NCBI GenBank assembly: GCA_019636875.1
Contig: JAHBWR010000012.1
Span: forward strand, 1 to 54,148
Origin: Nitrospira sp.
Lineage (GTDB): Bacteria > Nitrospirota > Nitrospiria > Nitrospirales > Nitrospiraceae
Direction: 5' to 3'
Length of the DNA stretch: 54,148 nucleotides
How positions within the stretch are numbered: the first letter of the stretch is position 1; each line of letters opens with the position of its first letter. Position numbers and translations under genes: made by a program. Positions 9,036 to 17,894 of this stretch are shown piece after piece. The notes beneath the pieces are model-generated. The model saw only the letters and a list, made by a program, of their open reading frames with translations, had not been told where the DNA came from and searched no databases.

Positions 9036-9481
9036 ATCTTCATGATTTGGCTCCAGCAAGAGGGGCAAAAAAACGACGTAAACGTATTGGTCGAGGGCCT
9101 GGGTCAGGTCATGGGAAGACCGCAACTAAAGGTCATAAGGGAATACTAGCTCGTTCCGGTGGAGGGAAGCGCCCTGGTTTTGAGGGAGGGCAGATGCCCT
9201 TAGTGCGTCGACTCCCAAAGTTTGGTTTCACAAATCCATTCCGAGTGGAATATGCCATTGTGAACCTCACGAGCTTTGCGGAATGGAAAGGGAGCGATGT
9301 CGTTACTCCACAGGCCATGGTTGATGCGGGGTTGGTGAAGCGGAAAAAGCTGCCGATAAAAATTCTGGGCAATGGTGAGCTCAAGAAAGCCCTTGTGGTT
9401 CAAGCCCATAAGTTCAGCAAGTCGGCAGAATCAAAGATCCAAGCGGCCGGAGGGCGAGTCGAGGTCATCGGCGGTGCTTGA
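9032..9481 (+). CDS. rplO: 50S ribosomal protein L15
   Basis: L15 is an assembly protein at the core of the large subunit. The 149 residues begin [21 protein letters not shown] and show the Gly-rich RNA-binding stretch [16 protein letters not shown], then the [18 protein letters not shown] block. Length is normal. It overlaps rpmD by 4 bases and secY by 8 bases. Confidence 0.98.
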   Translation: MNLHDLAPARGAKKRRKRIGRGPGSGHGKTATKGHKGILARSGGGKRPGFEGGQMPLVRRLPKFGFTNPFRVEYAIVNLTSFAEWKGSDVVTPQAMVDAGLVKRKKLPIKILGNGELKKALVVQAHKFSKSAESKIQAAGGRVEVIGGA

Positions 9482-10793
9482 ACGGCTTCTCACCAGTTTT
9501 CAGAATATCTTTAAGATTCCCGAGCTGCGTACTCGAGTTCTGTTCACGCTCGGCATGCTCGTGGTCTATCGAGTCGGCTCTCATATTCCGACTCCTGGCA
9601 TCAATGGAGATGCGCTATCCGAATTCCTGCAGAAGCAGGGTGGGGCGCTGCTGGGCTTCCTCGATATTTTCTCTGGTGGCTCGTTATCTCGTCTGACGAT
9701 CTTTGCGCTGGGTATCATGCCCTATATCAGCGCGTCGATCATTCTTCAATTGCTGACGGTCGTCATTCCGCATTTGACCAAGTTAGCTAAGGAAGGTGAA
9801 CGAGGTAGGAAAAAGATCATCCAGTACACCAGGTTTGGAACGATCGGCATTGCCCTAATTCAAGGATTTGGTATTGCGGTTGGATTGGAACAAATGAATC
9901 AAGGGGCTTTTGTGCTCACTGCGGGCTGGGGATTTCGTCTTATGACGGTAATCACACTTACAGCCGGCACTGGCTTCCTGATGTGGTTGGGTGAGCAGAT
10001 CACCGAACGTGGGGTAGGGAACGGCATTTCGTTGATCATTTTTGCTGGAATTGTCGCACGACTGCCATCAGCGGTAGCCCAGACTTACAATCTGTATGAG
10101 ATCGGTCAACTTAATGCGTTCTTATTGGTGGCTTTGGCCCTTTTGATGATCGCTGTTGTGGCTGCGATCGTATTTTTGGAAAGCGGACGACGCAAGATTC
10201 CGGTTCAGTATGCGAAGCGTGTAATTGGGCGCAGGGTTTATGGGGGACAAAGCACGCATATTCCCTTGAAGATCAATACTGCAGGGGTGATCCCTCCCAT
10301 ATTTGCTTCGTCGATCATTGCTTTCCCTGCGACCATCGCAGGGTTCTTTGAGACACCGTGGGTGAAATCAATCGGAATGCAGCTGGCTCCCGGCTCGTTA
10401 CTCTACACCCTATTATATGTGGGGCTGATCATCTTTTTCTGCTTCTTCTACACGGCGGTCGTCCTGAATCCTGTCGATATGGCCGACAACATGAAGAAGT
10501 ACGGTGGGTTCATCCCTGGGATCAGGCCAGGTCAACGGACTTCCGATTATATTTACAATGTGCTGACAAAAATTACCTTTGCGGGCGCCATTTATCTTGC
10601 CATTGTCTGTGTGATCCCCGAATTCTTGATCTATAAGTTGAACGTCCCTTTTTATTTCGGAGGGACTTCTCTGCTGATTGTTATCGGTGTCGGGCTCGAC
10701 ACTGCGCAGCAAATTGAATCACATATGCTAATGCGGAACTACGAGGGGTTTTTAGGTAAGGGAATGGCTCCGTTACGCGGAAGAAGTGGGTAA
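9474..10793 (+). CDS. secY: Protein translocase subunit SecY
   Basis: SecY is the channel of the Sec translocon in the inner membrane. The 439-residue product has about ten hydrophobic membrane spans and family segments such as YRVGSHIPTPGI, LGIMPYISASIILQLL and TERGVGNGISLIIFAGI. The GTG at 9474 gives the usual N-terminus [18 protein letters not shown]. The open frame extends upstream to 9372, but that part is basic, unrelated to SecY and overlaps rplO by 110 bases. The chosen start overlaps rplO by only 8 bases. Confidence 0.97.
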   Translation: MLERLLTSFQNIFKIPELRTRVLFTLGMLVVYRVGSHIPTPGINGDALSEFLQKQGGALLGFLDIFSGGSLSRLTIFALGIMPYISASIILQLLTVVIPHLTKLAKEGERGRKKIIQYTRFGTIGIALIQGFGIAVGLEQMNQGAFVLTAGWGFRLMTVITLTAGTGFLMWLGEQITERGVGNGISLIIFAGIVARLPSAVAQTYNLYEIGQLNAFLLVALALLMIAVVAAIVFLESGRRKIPVQYAKRVIGRRVYGGQSTHIPLKINTAGVIPPIFASSIIAFPATIAGFFETPWVKSIGMQLAPGSLLYTLLYVGLIIFFCFFYTAVVLNPVDMADNMKKYGGFIPGIRPGQRTSDYIYNVLTKITFAGAIYLAIVCVIPEFLIYKLNVPFYFGGTSLLIVIGVGLDTAQQIESHMLMRNYEGFLGKGMAPLRGRSG

Positions 10794-10797
10794 GGCG

Positions 10798-11445
10798 ATG
10801 CGACTCGTGTTTCTTGGTGCTCCAGGTGTTGGGAAAGGAACCCAAGCGGACAGGGCTTCTGTGAAGTTTCGCATTTGTAAGATCTCGACCGGTGATCTCC
10901 TTCGAGGGGCGGTTCGCAATAAGACTTCGCTTGGCCTTGAGGCAAAGGGGCACATGGATCGAGGAGGGTTGGTGCCGGATTCGGTGGTTATCGGACTCGT
11001 ACGGGAGAAGCTGAATGATTCGTCCAGCGCTGCTGGGTTTATCTTGGATGGATTTCCGCGCACGGTTCCTCAGGCTGAAGCTCTCGCTAGTGTGTTGAAT
11101 GAACGGGACGAGCACCTGGATTGCGTCGTTAATTTCGAAGTACCTCGAGAGGAAATTGTCAAACGTCTGAGCGGGCGTCGAAACTGTCCAAAGTGCCAAG
11201 CGACGTATCATGTAGACTTTGCCCCATCGAAGATGGGAACTGCCTGTGAACGGTGCGGTGAAGTCTTAACCCAGCGCAGCGATGATCAACGGGAATCGAT
11301 TGAAACGCGTCTCCGCGTGTATGAAGAGCAAACGGCACCGTTGATTGGTTTTTATGAAAAGCAAGGTTTGTTATCGCGTCTTAATGGCGCCGAGTCAGTG
11401 GATGCTGTCTATCACAGTCTTATCCGAACGTTGGCGGCACACTAG
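10798..11445 (+). CDS. adk: Adenylate kinase
   Basis: Adk converts ATP and AMP to two ADP in the cytoplasm. The 215 residues start RLVFLGAPGVGKGTQAD, which contains the P-loop. They include the AMP-binding region and DGFPRT, and a LID domain with the zinc-type cysteines CPKC and CERC around residues 130-155. The ATG at 10798 lies 4 bases after the secY stop. Adk in this position after secY is the standard gram-negative and gram-positive arrangement. Confidence 0.97.
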   Translation: MRLVFLGAPGVGKGTQADRASVKFRICKISTGDLLRGAVRNKTSLGLEAKGHMDRGGLVPDSVVIGLVREKLNDSSSAAGFILDGFPRTVPQAEALASVLNERDEHLDCVVNFEVPREEIVKRLSGRRNCPKCQATYHVDFAPSKMGTACERCGEVLTQRSDDQRESIETRLRVYEEQTAPLIGFYEKQGLLSRLNGAESVDAVYHSLIRTLAAH

Positions 11446-11450
11446 ACGGC

Positions 11451-12200
11451 ATGATCATTTTAAAAACGCCTGCTGAGATTGAAGTGATGGCACAGGCGTC
11501 AAGGGTAGTTGCTGAGGCGCTGGACATCGTGCGGAAGGCAGTCCAGCCTGGGATCACCACGGAAGAACTGGATTCTATCGCGGAACAGGAGATACGGGGA
11601 AGAGGAGCACTTCCAGCATTCAAAGGCTATCGCAACTATCCGAGGACTCTTTGTGCGTCCGTCAACGATCAGGTCGTTCACGGGATCCCTTCAAAGCGAA
11701 AACTAAAAGAGGGGGATATCATTGGGTTGGATCTTGGAGCGATCGTTGGAGGATTCTATGGTGATTCTGCAGTGACAGTTGCAGTTGGATCTATTTCTGA
11801 AGCCACAGAAAAATTAGTTCAAGTGACGAAAGAGGCTCTTCATTTGGGTATCACACAGGCCATAGTCGGGAATCGTTTATCGGATATCTCGTTTGCCGTT
11901 CAGCAGCATGTTGAATCATCAGGGTTTTCAGTTGTGACCGAGTTTGTTGGTCATGGGATTGGGCGACAATTACATGAAGAGCCTCAAGTTCCTAACTACG
12001 GAAAGCCTGGTCAAGGACCTCGATTGCAGCCAGGGATGGTGCTGGCCATTGAACCTATGGTTAATATGGGACGAAGTGCCGTGCGTATTCTCGACGATCG
12101 ATGGACGGCTGTCACGGTTGATGGCAGTTTGTCCGCTCACTTTGAACATACGATCGCTATCCAGCCAACTGGAGGTCCACGTATTCTGAGCCAGCTGTAA
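11451..12200 (+). CDS. map: Methionine aminopeptidase type I
   Basis: Removes the N-terminal Met from nascent proteins, and uses two metal ions. All five expected ligands are visible in the 249-residue product: Asp in GLDLGA, Asp in YGDSAVT, His in VGHGIGR, Glu in IEPMVNMG and Glu in FEHTIAI. It starts 5 bases after adk and belongs to the same transcript. The length is that of the short type Ia enzyme without N-terminal extension. Confidence 0.97.
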   Translation: MIILKTPAEIEVMAQASRVVAEALDIVRKAVQPGITTEELDSIAEQEIRGRGALPAFKGYRNYPRTLCASVNDQVVHGIPSKRKLKEGDIIGLDLGAIVGGFYGDSAVTVAVGSISEATEKLVQVTKEALHLGITQAIVGNRLSDISFAVQQHVESSGFSVVTEFVGHGIGRQLHEEPQVPNYGKPGQGPRLQPGMVLAIEPMVNMGRSAVRILDDRWTAVTVDGSLSAHFEHTIAIQPTGGPRILSQL

Positions 12201-12241
12201 AGCATGTAGTGATGCATTCATAGGAAAGAACACGACACGAC

Positions 12242-12460
12242 GTGGCAAAGGAAGACATCATTGAAGTGCAGGGGTCGGTGGCGGAAACGCTCCCCAATGC
12301 CATGTTTCGAGTCAGGCTCGATAATGGCCATGTCATACTGGCTCATATTTCTGGGAAAATGCGGATGCATTTCATCCGTATTCTTCCTGGCGATAAGGTC
12401 ACGGTGGAAATGTCGCCGTATGATTTGACGAGAGGCCGTATCACCTATCGCTTTAAATAG
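12242..12460 (+). CDS. infA: Translation initiation factor IF-1
   Basis: IF-1 is an OB-fold protein that blocks the ribosomal A site during initiation. The 72 residues [20 protein letters not shown] through the C-terminal RGRITYRFK match the family over its full length. Start is GTG at 12242. It lies between map and rpmJ, as in many bacteria. Confidence 0.98.
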   Translation: MAKEDIIEVQGSVAETLPNAMFRVRLDNGHVILAHISGKMRMHFIRILPGDKVTVEMSPYDLTRGRITYRFK

Positions 12461-12479
12461 ATGGGGGTTAGGAATTGGT

Positions 12480-12593
12480 ATGAAGGTCAAATCATCAGTG
12501 AAGCCCATTTGTGCAAAATGCAAAGTTGTTCGCCGTCGAGGAGTTGTCCGCATTCTCTGCAAGAACCCACGCCACAAGCAGCGACAGGGATAG
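12480..12593 (+). CDS. rpmJ: 50S ribosomal protein L36
   Basis: Short 37-residue gene: [17 protein letters not shown] at the N-terminus and a C-terminus ending in NPRHKQRQG. The zinc ligands Cys11, Cys14, Cys27 and His32 are all present, so this is the zinc-binding L36 form. ATG at 12480 follows infA by 19 bases and the stop is TAG at 12591-12593. It sits between infA and rpsM as expected. Translated by hand from the sequence. Confidence 0.97.
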   Translation: MKVKSSVKPICAKCKVVRRRGVVRILCKNPRHKQRQG

Positions 12594-12713
12594 TTGAAGG
12601 AGAGTCCTAACGGACGAATGAGGTTGAGAGGGACCAGACGCTGACGTGTCGGACACAGACGGCGAGATGTAGGTTCAAAAAATTACTGCTCAAGACGGAT
12701 AGTTGGAGGAAGA

Positions 12714-13109
12714 ATGGCACGTATTGCTGGTGTCGATCTGCCAAGGAACAAACGAACGGATATTGGGTTAACCTACATCTACGGGATCGGGAGGGCATCG
12801 GCCCAACAGATTCTCGATGAAGCAGGTATTGATGGATCGATTCGTGTCAAGGATTTGAGCGAAGACAAGATCGTCAAATTACGTGAAATCATCGAGCGTG
12901 ATCATCGAGTCGAAGGGGACCTTCGTAAAGAGGTGTCTCTCAATATCAAGCGACTCATCGATACCGGAACCTACCGAGGGTTGCGTCATCGTAAAGGATT
13001 ACCGGTTCGGGGGCAGCGTACCAAAACGAATGCCAGAACGCGTAAGGGACGTCGTGCCGGAGTAAGTAGTAAACCTCGACCAACGGGTTCAAAAGGGGCG
13101 AGCGCCTAG
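12714..13109 (+). CDS. rpsM: 30S ribosomal protein S13
   Basis: S13 in the head contacts the P-site tRNA and forms inter-subunit bridges. The 131 residues contain [20 protein letters not shown] at the start, a helix-two-turn-helix core with [17 protein letters not shown], and the basic tail [21 protein letters not shown] at 12714 follows GGAGGAAGA. The 120-base spacer after rpmJ is long for this cluster and may hold regulatory RNA, but no hairpin of note was seen. Confidence 0.98.
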   Translation: MARIAGVDLPRNKRTDIGLTYIYGIGRASAQQILDEAGIDGSIRVKDLSEDKIVKLREIIERDHRVEGDLRKEVSLNIKRLIDTGTYRGLRHRKGLPVRGQRTKTNARTRKGRRAGVSSKPRPTGSKGASA

Positions 13110-13136
13110 TCGGCTTGGGTGTCAGGAGGGGTTTGT

Positions 13137-13520
13137 ATGAGCGTTAAAAAAGGGAAGAAGAAAGAGCGTCGAATCGTTCAAAGTGGAGTGGCGCATGTCC
13201 AGGCGTCATTTAACAACACGATTGTCACGATCACCGATATGAGCGGCAATACGGTAGTGTGGGCCAGCGCTGGTAACCAAGGGTTTAAAGGATCGCGCAA
13301 GAGTACCCCCTTCGCTGCCCAACGAGCCGGAGAAGCGGCGGCACGGAAGGCGATGGAAAGTGGGATGCGACAAATCGACGTGTATGTCAATGGTCCAGGT
13401 TCCGGCAGGGAGTCCGCAATTCGTTCATTGCAAGGGGCTGGATTGCGGATTAACCTCATTCGAGATGTCACGCCTATTCCGCATAATGGGTGCCGACCGC
13501 CAAAACGGCGGCGTGTTTAA
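13137..13520 (+). CDS. rpsK: 30S ribosomal protein S11
   Basis: S11 forms part of the platform near the mRNA exit. The 127 residues begin [20 protein letters not shown] and include [22 protein letters not shown] and the C-terminal [18 protein letters not shown]. The ATG at 13137 was chosen over an upstream start at 13119, because AGGAGGGG at 13124-13131 is placed for it and the family N-terminus matches. Confidence 0.97.
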   Translation: MSVKKGKKKERRIVQSGVAHVQASFNNTIVTITDMSGNTVVWASAGNQGFKGSRKSTPFAAQRAGEAAARKAMESGMRQIDVYVNGPGSGRESAIRSLQGAGLRINLIRDVTPIPHNGCRPPKRRRV

Positions 13521-13607
13521 ACATATGAATCGAAGACTCAGCTCTTTTGAATGTCGGTAACGGTCATGTGTAGGTGAATCTGTAAGTTAATTCCGGAGGA
13601 GGACGCA

Positions 13608-14234
13608 GTGGCAAAGTATCGTGGTCCTGTCTGTCGGTTGTGTCGACGAGAAGGTGAGAAGCTCTTTCTCAAAGGAACTCGCTGCATGACGGAAAAGTGT
13701 GCCGTCGAACGGCGAAGTTATCCACCTGGGCAACATGGGCAGGGGCGTCAACGCACCTCCGACTATAGCCTTCAGCTTCGAGAGAAGCAGAAGTTGAGGC
13801 GTATCTACGGACTTCAGGAACGTCAATTCCGTGGTGTGTTTGAACGTGCAGAACGACAGACGGGCGTCACCGGCGACTCATTGCTGCGCCTCCTTGAATG
13901 TCGATTGGATAATGTGACCTATCGGCTTGGATTTGGCGCTTCACGTAAGCAGGCACGCCAGATGGTGAGTCACGGCCATTTTACACTGAATGGCAGGAAA
14001 ATTACGGTAGCTGGCGCACAGGTAAAACCTGGCGATGTGATTGAAATTAGAGAGAAAAGTCGGGATTTGGCTGCAATCCAAGCCGCATTGGAGTCCGTCG
14101 ATAGCCGAGGGATTCCTGACTGGCTTGAATTAGATAAGGGTGCATTTAAGGGAATTGTGCGGTCCTTGCCGGCGAAAGAGCAGATCGCGTTACCGGTGAA
14201 CGAACAAATGGTGGTGGAATTGTACTCACGCTAA
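13608..14234 (+). CDS. rpsD: 30S ribosomal protein S4, zinc-binding type
   Basis: S4 nucleates small-subunit assembly and controls the alpha operon in E. coli. The 208 residues start AKYRGPVCRLCRREGEKLFL. Cysteines 9, 12, 26 and 31 form the zinc site of the C+ form. The S4 RNA-binding domain contains RLDNVTYRLGFGASRKQARQMVSHGHF. Start is GTG at 13608 after GGAGGAGG. The preceding 87 bases hold no gene. Confidence 0.97.
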   Translation: MAKYRGPVCRLCRREGEKLFLKGTRCMTEKCAVERRSYPPGQHGQGRQRTSDYSLQLREKQKLRRIYGLQERQFRGVFERAERQTGVTGDSLLRLLECRLDNVTYRLGFGASRKQARQMVSHGHFTLNGRKITVAGAQVKPGDVIEIREKSRDLAAIQAALESVDSRGIPDWLELDKGAFKGIVRSLPAKEQIALPVNEQMVVELYSR

Positions 14235-14312
14235 GCCGCCTCGCTATTTCGTTCCGTCGGTTCAGTGTCATCTGTCAATGTGTTTGTTACTCGATGGTAT
14301 GGAGGATCGGTC

Positions 14313-15317
14313 ATGATCAAAGCGATGAAAGACTTTCAGATCCCGATGCGGGTGGAAGTCGACAAGGATGCACAGTCCCTCACGTTCGGGCGGTTTACAA
14401 CTGAAGCATTCGAACGAGGGTTTGGTACGACGATTGGTAATGCCCTCCGTCGAATTTTGTTGTCGTCGCTGACTGGGGCCGCTGTGACCACTGTAAAGAT
14501 CGAAGGGGTTGTCCATGAATTCTCGACGATCTCCGGTGTAACCGAAGATGTGACGGCGATTATTCTCAATATTAAAAGTTTGCGTTTGGCGCTCCACACG
14601 GATAAACCAAAGACCATTCGGTTGAAGAAGAAGGGGCCGGGTGAGGCAAAGGGCTCCGATATCCTCCATGATGGTGATGTAACGATTTTGACACCCGATC
14701 TGCATATCGCTACCCTCGATAAGGATGCGACACTTGACATTGAAATGACCATCAAGCATGGACGTGGGTATGTACCGGCAGAGCGCAATAAGGAAGAAGG
14801 ATTGCCGATTGGAGTGATTGCAATCGACTCTATTTTCTCGCCGATCAAACGAGTCAATTTCTATGTGGAGAATGCTCGGGTCGGACGTATGACCGACTAT
14901 GACAAGCTGACCATGGAAATCTGGACGGACGGCACCATCAGCCCAAGAGATGCACTCTCCACGGGGGCCGGCATCTTGCGGGAACATCTCGATATCTTCA
15001 TCAATCCAGAAGAACGAAGCGAAGGAAAGAGTGAAGCGGGCTACGAGGAGTCTCAGCGAGAAGTAAATAGAAACCTCTCGCGCAGCGTCAATGAACTGGA
15101 ATTATCGGTTCGAGCAGCCAATTGCCTCAAGAACGCAAATATCAAGACGATTGCCGATCTTGTTCAAAAATCTGAAGGTGAAATGCTCAGGACGAAGAAC
15201 TTCGGGAAAAAGTCTCTCAATGAGATCAAGGAAATTCTTACAGAGATGGGGCTTTCTCTGGGGACTAAAGTAGAGGATGGGGCTGCCCCACACAACGGAA
15301 GTCCAAAACCGGAATGA
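14313..15317 (+). CDS. rpoA: DNA-directed RNA polymerase alpha subunit
   Basis: RpoA nucleates RNA polymerase assembly and contacts activators and UP elements. The 334 residues have the N-terminal dimerisation domain with [23 protein letters not shown]. After a linker near residues 235-250 comes the C-terminal domain with [20 protein letters not shown] and [23 protein letters not shown] at 14313 is preceded by GGAGG at 14301-14305. The longer frame from 14265 lacks family support. Confidence 0.98.
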   Translation: MIKAMKDFQIPMRVEVDKDAQSLTFGRFTTEAFERGFGTTIGNALRRILLSSLTGAAVTTVKIEGVVHEFSTISGVTEDVTAIILNIKSLRLALHTDKPKTIRLKKKGPGEAKGSDILHDGDVTILTPDLHIATLDKDATLDIEMTIKHGRGYVPAERNKEEGLPIGVIAIDSIFSPIKRVNFYVENARVGRMTDYDKLTMEIWTDGTISPRDALSTGAGILREHLDIFINPEERSEGKSEAGYEESQREVNRNLSRSVNELELSVRAANCLKNANIKTIADLVQKSEGEMLRTKNFGKKSLNEIKEILTEMGLSLGTKVEDGAAPHNGSPKPE

Positions 15318-15342
15318 TGTTTTTTTAGCCGAGGGGAATACT

Positions 15343-15774
15343 GTGCGACATAGGAAAAAAGGGCGACAACTTGGGCGGCAGACCAAGCATCGAGGGGCGT
15401 TATTTAGAAATTTGGTTACCTCCTTGTTGGATCAGGAGCGAATCGAAACAACCGGGGCTAAAGCGAAAGAGATACGAGGATTTACCGATCGTATGATTAC
15501 CCTGGGTAAGGAAGGGACCATCCCGGCGAGACGACGGGCGCTTGGCTTTCTCCGTAGCAAGGCAGTGGTATCCAAGCTCTTTGATGACGTCGCTGCACGG
15601 TTTAAGGATCGATCCGGCGGGTACACCAGGATTATCAAAACACGTCGACGTGTCGGTGATGCTGCGGAAATGGTTGCTATTGAGTTGGTTTCCCGCCAAG
15701 AAGTAGTCCGCAAGAAAGCAACGGCTGCTTCCACAGCGCCTCCAGTGTCAGGAGAGTCGGGAGCATCCGGGTAA
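15343..15774 (+). CDS. rplQ: 50S ribosomal protein L17
   Basis: L17 is the last gene of the alpha operon. The GTG at 15343 gives the canonical N-terminus [22 protein letters not shown], and GAGGGG at 15331-15336 fits as ribosome-binding site. The 143-residue product includes [21 protein letters not shown] and a C-terminal Ala/Ser-rich tail beyond the conserved ~118 residues. The frame opens earlier at 15277 within rpoA, which is not supported by homology. Confidence 0.96.
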   Translation: MRHRKKGRQLGRQTKHRGALFRNLVTSLLDQERIETTGAKAKEIRGFTDRMITLGKEGTIPARRRALGFLRSKAVVSKLFDDVAARFKDRSGGYTRIIKTRRRVGDAAEMVAIELVSRQEVVRKKATAASTAPPVSGESGASG

Positions 15775-15803
15775 GTTCTCTCTGGACAGTCGGTTCGACA
15801 TCA

Positions 15804-15845
15804 ACACAAAGCCTCCCACATGCGCACATGTGGGAGGCTTTGTGT
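15804..15845 (+). terminator. Hairpin ending the ribosomal superoperon
   Basis: A perfect 19-bp inverted repeat: left arm 15804-15822, right arm 15827-15845, tetraloop CGCA. The stem core is GCCTCCCACATG. An AAA on the left arm and a TTT on the right arm border the G+C core, so it could act in both directions. It lies 29 bases after the rplQ stop, before lptC, and is the natural end of the ribosomal transcript. A T-rich tail is short, so efficiency is uncertain. Confidence 0.85.
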
Positions 15846-15879
15846 TTCTAGACCCTAACGGACGTTTACATGATTAACC

Positions 15880-16512
15880 GTGCATGCTACGATCGTGCCA
15901 GGTATTGTTGTGAGTTTAGTGGAGGAGTACGCCGAATTGCAGTGGGATCTTATTGCGAGACGCACTCTTCTCGCAGCGAGTGCATTATTAGCTGTATTCC
16001 TCGGATACCTTCTGGTCAGAAATGCAGATTCAGTGTCGACTAGTCAACCGAGCCATTCGGAACCTATGGAACAAGCCGACGCCAAACTATCGGAATTTAC
16101 TTTTACGCAATCGAAAGGCGACGTGGTCCAATGGCAAGTTCAGGCGAAACAGGCTCGAATATTTGAACACGAACAGCGAGCATTATTGCATGATGTTTCC
16201 CTTACCTTTTATGGGGGTGATGGTGAGGAGGTGAGGGTTCATGGTGACGAAGGTATGCTCAATACCGCGAGCAAGGACTTTGCCTTATCAAATCGTGAGG
16301 CGCCAGTCACTGTGATAACTAAGAGTGGGTACACGATCTATACCAACCATTTGGTCTGGACGGATAAATCCAAAGAAATTCGGACAGAGGATCCTGTGCG
16401 CATTGTTGGGCCTGGGTTGGAGATACAAGGTTTTGGATTGCTTGGGAGGATGGAGTCGGAAGAATTTGAGGTTCTACACGATGTTCATGTGGATCTCGTT
16501 CCTGTTTCTTAG
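15880..16512 (+). CDS. lptC: LPS export protein LptC
   Basis: LptC is the bitopic inner-membrane protein that passes lipopolysaccharide from LptBFG to LptA. The product (210 residues from the GTG at 15880) has one N-terminal membrane span around LLAASALLAVFLGYLLV, then a periplasmic beta-jellyroll with the LptC features QWQVQAKQARIFEHEQRALLH and GDEGMLNTASKDFALS. A second GTG at 15910 would give 200 residues. Neither start has a strong ribosome-binding site. lptA overlaps its 3' end. Confidence 0.88.
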   Translation: MHATIVPGIVVSLVEEYAELQWDLIARRTLLAASALLAVFLGYLLVRNADSVSTSQPSHSEPMEQADAKLSEFTFTQSKGDVVQWQVQAKQARIFEHEQRALLHDVSLTFYGGDGEEVRVHGDEGMLNTASKDFALSNREAPVTVITKSGYTIYTNHLVWTDKSKEIRTEDPVRIVGPGLEIQGFGLLGRMESEEFEVLHDVHVDLVPVS

Positions 16513-17098
16513 TGTCCTATGTGCTGAAGGCGCAGTCGCCGCTCTTTCCACGGAATCAGGGACTCTGAAGCAGAGCGTTGAGGCACCAGGAATCCCAACT
16601 ACCATTACGTCAAAAAAGATGACTGTCCGAAATCAAGACGGCCAGGCAGTATTTGAGGGAATGGTTGTGTTGACGAGAGGGGCGCTAGTCGTTCACTCTG
16701 ATAGAATGGTGGTGTCATTCCGGTCGCGTAAGCCCGATCTGAAGTCGAAATCGCCCAATGGTACCAACCGCGGAGCACCGGTGCAGAGTCCCTCTCCATC
16801 ACAGGAAGGCGGTGCCGGTGCGGCATCGACGATTTCGAATCGTTCTGTCAGTCGGATCGAAGCGATGGCGGATACGAACCATGTCAAGATCGAATATGAG
16901 AATGGCAATGCCACCTGCCAAAAGGCCGTCTATTTTGTCGAGGGCGAAAAGGTCGTGCTCACCGGTGATCCCGTAGCATGGGAGCGGGGAACACGTGTGA
17001 GTGGTCAGCAGATCACCCTTTTTCTAGCCGAAGAACGGAGCGTCGTAGAGGGAGGCTCTCACGTTCGTATCGAGGGTGAAGGAGCAAATGCGCCATGA
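16481..17098 (+). CDS. lptA: LPS transport periplasmic protein LptA
   Basis: LptA forms the periplasmic bridge for lipopolysaccharide transport. The ATG at 16481 (or 16487) starts a signal peptide ([19 protein letters not shown]) of a 205-residue protein with an OstA-like fold: [22 protein letters not shown] and DRMVVSF, then [19 protein letters not shown] Pro/Ser/Gly-rich linker of about 35 residues interrupts the domain near residues 85-120, more than in the classic short LptA. The 5' end overlaps lptC by 32 bases. Confidence 0.87.
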   Translation: MFMWISFLFLSVLCAEGAVAALSTESGTLKQSVEAPGIPTTITSKKMTVRNQDGQAVFEGMVVLTRGALVVHSDRMVVSFRSRKPDLKSKSPNGTNRGAPVQSPSPSQEGGAGAASTISNRSVSRIEAMADTNHVKIEYENGNATCQKAVYFVEGEKVVLTGDPVAWERGTRVSGQQITLFLAEERSVVEGGSHVRIEGEGANAP

Positions 17099-17877
17099 CT
17101 CAGAGCCTTCCTGCTCTAACTGACTCCCTCATCCATTCGAACTCCCCTCTCCCCGCCGACTGTCTACGGGCCACTGGATTAGTCAAGAGTTTTCGTAGTC
17201 GAAAAGTCGTCAAGGGTGTGGCAATCGAAGTCTATGCTGGGGAGGTGGTGGGCCTCCTTGGTCCTAACGGTGCGGGGAAAACCACCATTTTTGATATGGT
17301 CGTGGGACTTTGCCAGCCTGATGAAGGAGATATTACCTTCAAAGGAGAGTCCGTCACGGGCCTCCCCATGTATAAGAGAGCGCGGAGAGGGATAGGTTAT
17401 CTTCCTCAGGAATCATCGGTCTTTCGTCGGCTTTCGGTAGAACATAATGTCTTGGCGATTCTTGAAATGCTAGGGTATGCTCGTAACGAACGAAATCACC
17501 GAGTGGATGTGCTCCTCAAAGAGTTGGATCTGCTCCATATTCGTAAAAGTATGGCCTATGCCTTGTCCGGCGGAGAGCGTCGCCGCTTGGAGATCACGCG
17601 TGCCTTGGCGGCCACGCCGTCGTTCATGCTCCTAGACGAGCCGTTCGCAGGAATCGACCCGATCGCTGTGGCCGATATCCAGCAGATCATCACCCGGTTG
17701 AAAGATAAAGGTATTGGGATCTTAATTACTGATCATAATGTGCAAGAAACGCTCTCGATAGTCGACCGAGCGTACATCATTAATGAGGGGTTGATCCTGG
17801 AATCAGGCACTCCAGAAGTCATCGTTCAGAGCGAAACTGCTCGAGCGGTGTATCTCGGTGAACAATTCAAATTGTAG
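17095..17877 (+). CDS. lptB: LPS export ABC transporter ATPase LptB
   Basis: LptB powers lipopolysaccharide extraction together with LptF and LptG, which are not in this window. The 260-residue product has Walker [10 protein letters not shown], the Q-loop segment [18 protein letters not shown], signature [15 protein letters not shown], and Walker [14 protein letters not shown]. About 20 extra residues precede the usual N-terminus. The ATG overlaps the lptA stop by 4 bases. The gene order lptC-lptA-lptB-rpoN supports the assignment. Confidence 0.95.
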   Translation: MTQSLPALTDSLIHSNSPLPADCLRATGLVKSFRSRKVVKGVAIEVYAGEVVGLLGPNGAGKTTIFDMVVGLCQPDEGDITFKGESVTGLPMYKRARRGIGYLPQESSVFRRLSVEHNVLAILEMLGYARNERNHRVDVLLKELDLLHIRKSMAYALSGGERRRLEITRALAATPSFMLLDEPFAGIDPIAVADIQQIITRLKDKGIGILITDHNVQETLSIVDRAYIINEGLILESGTPEVIVQSETARAVYLGEQFKL

Positions 17878-17894
17878 AGGATGTGCACTCAACC

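Noticed and set aside
9372..9473. Upstream extension of the secY frame
   Set aside because: The 34 extra residues are basic and unrelated to SecY and lie entirely within rplO; the GTG at 9474 gives the normal N-terminus.
12605..15866. Recurrent CCTAACGGA near rpsM, lptC and 36480
   Set aside because: Three short matches in unrelated positions are expected by chance and share no further context.
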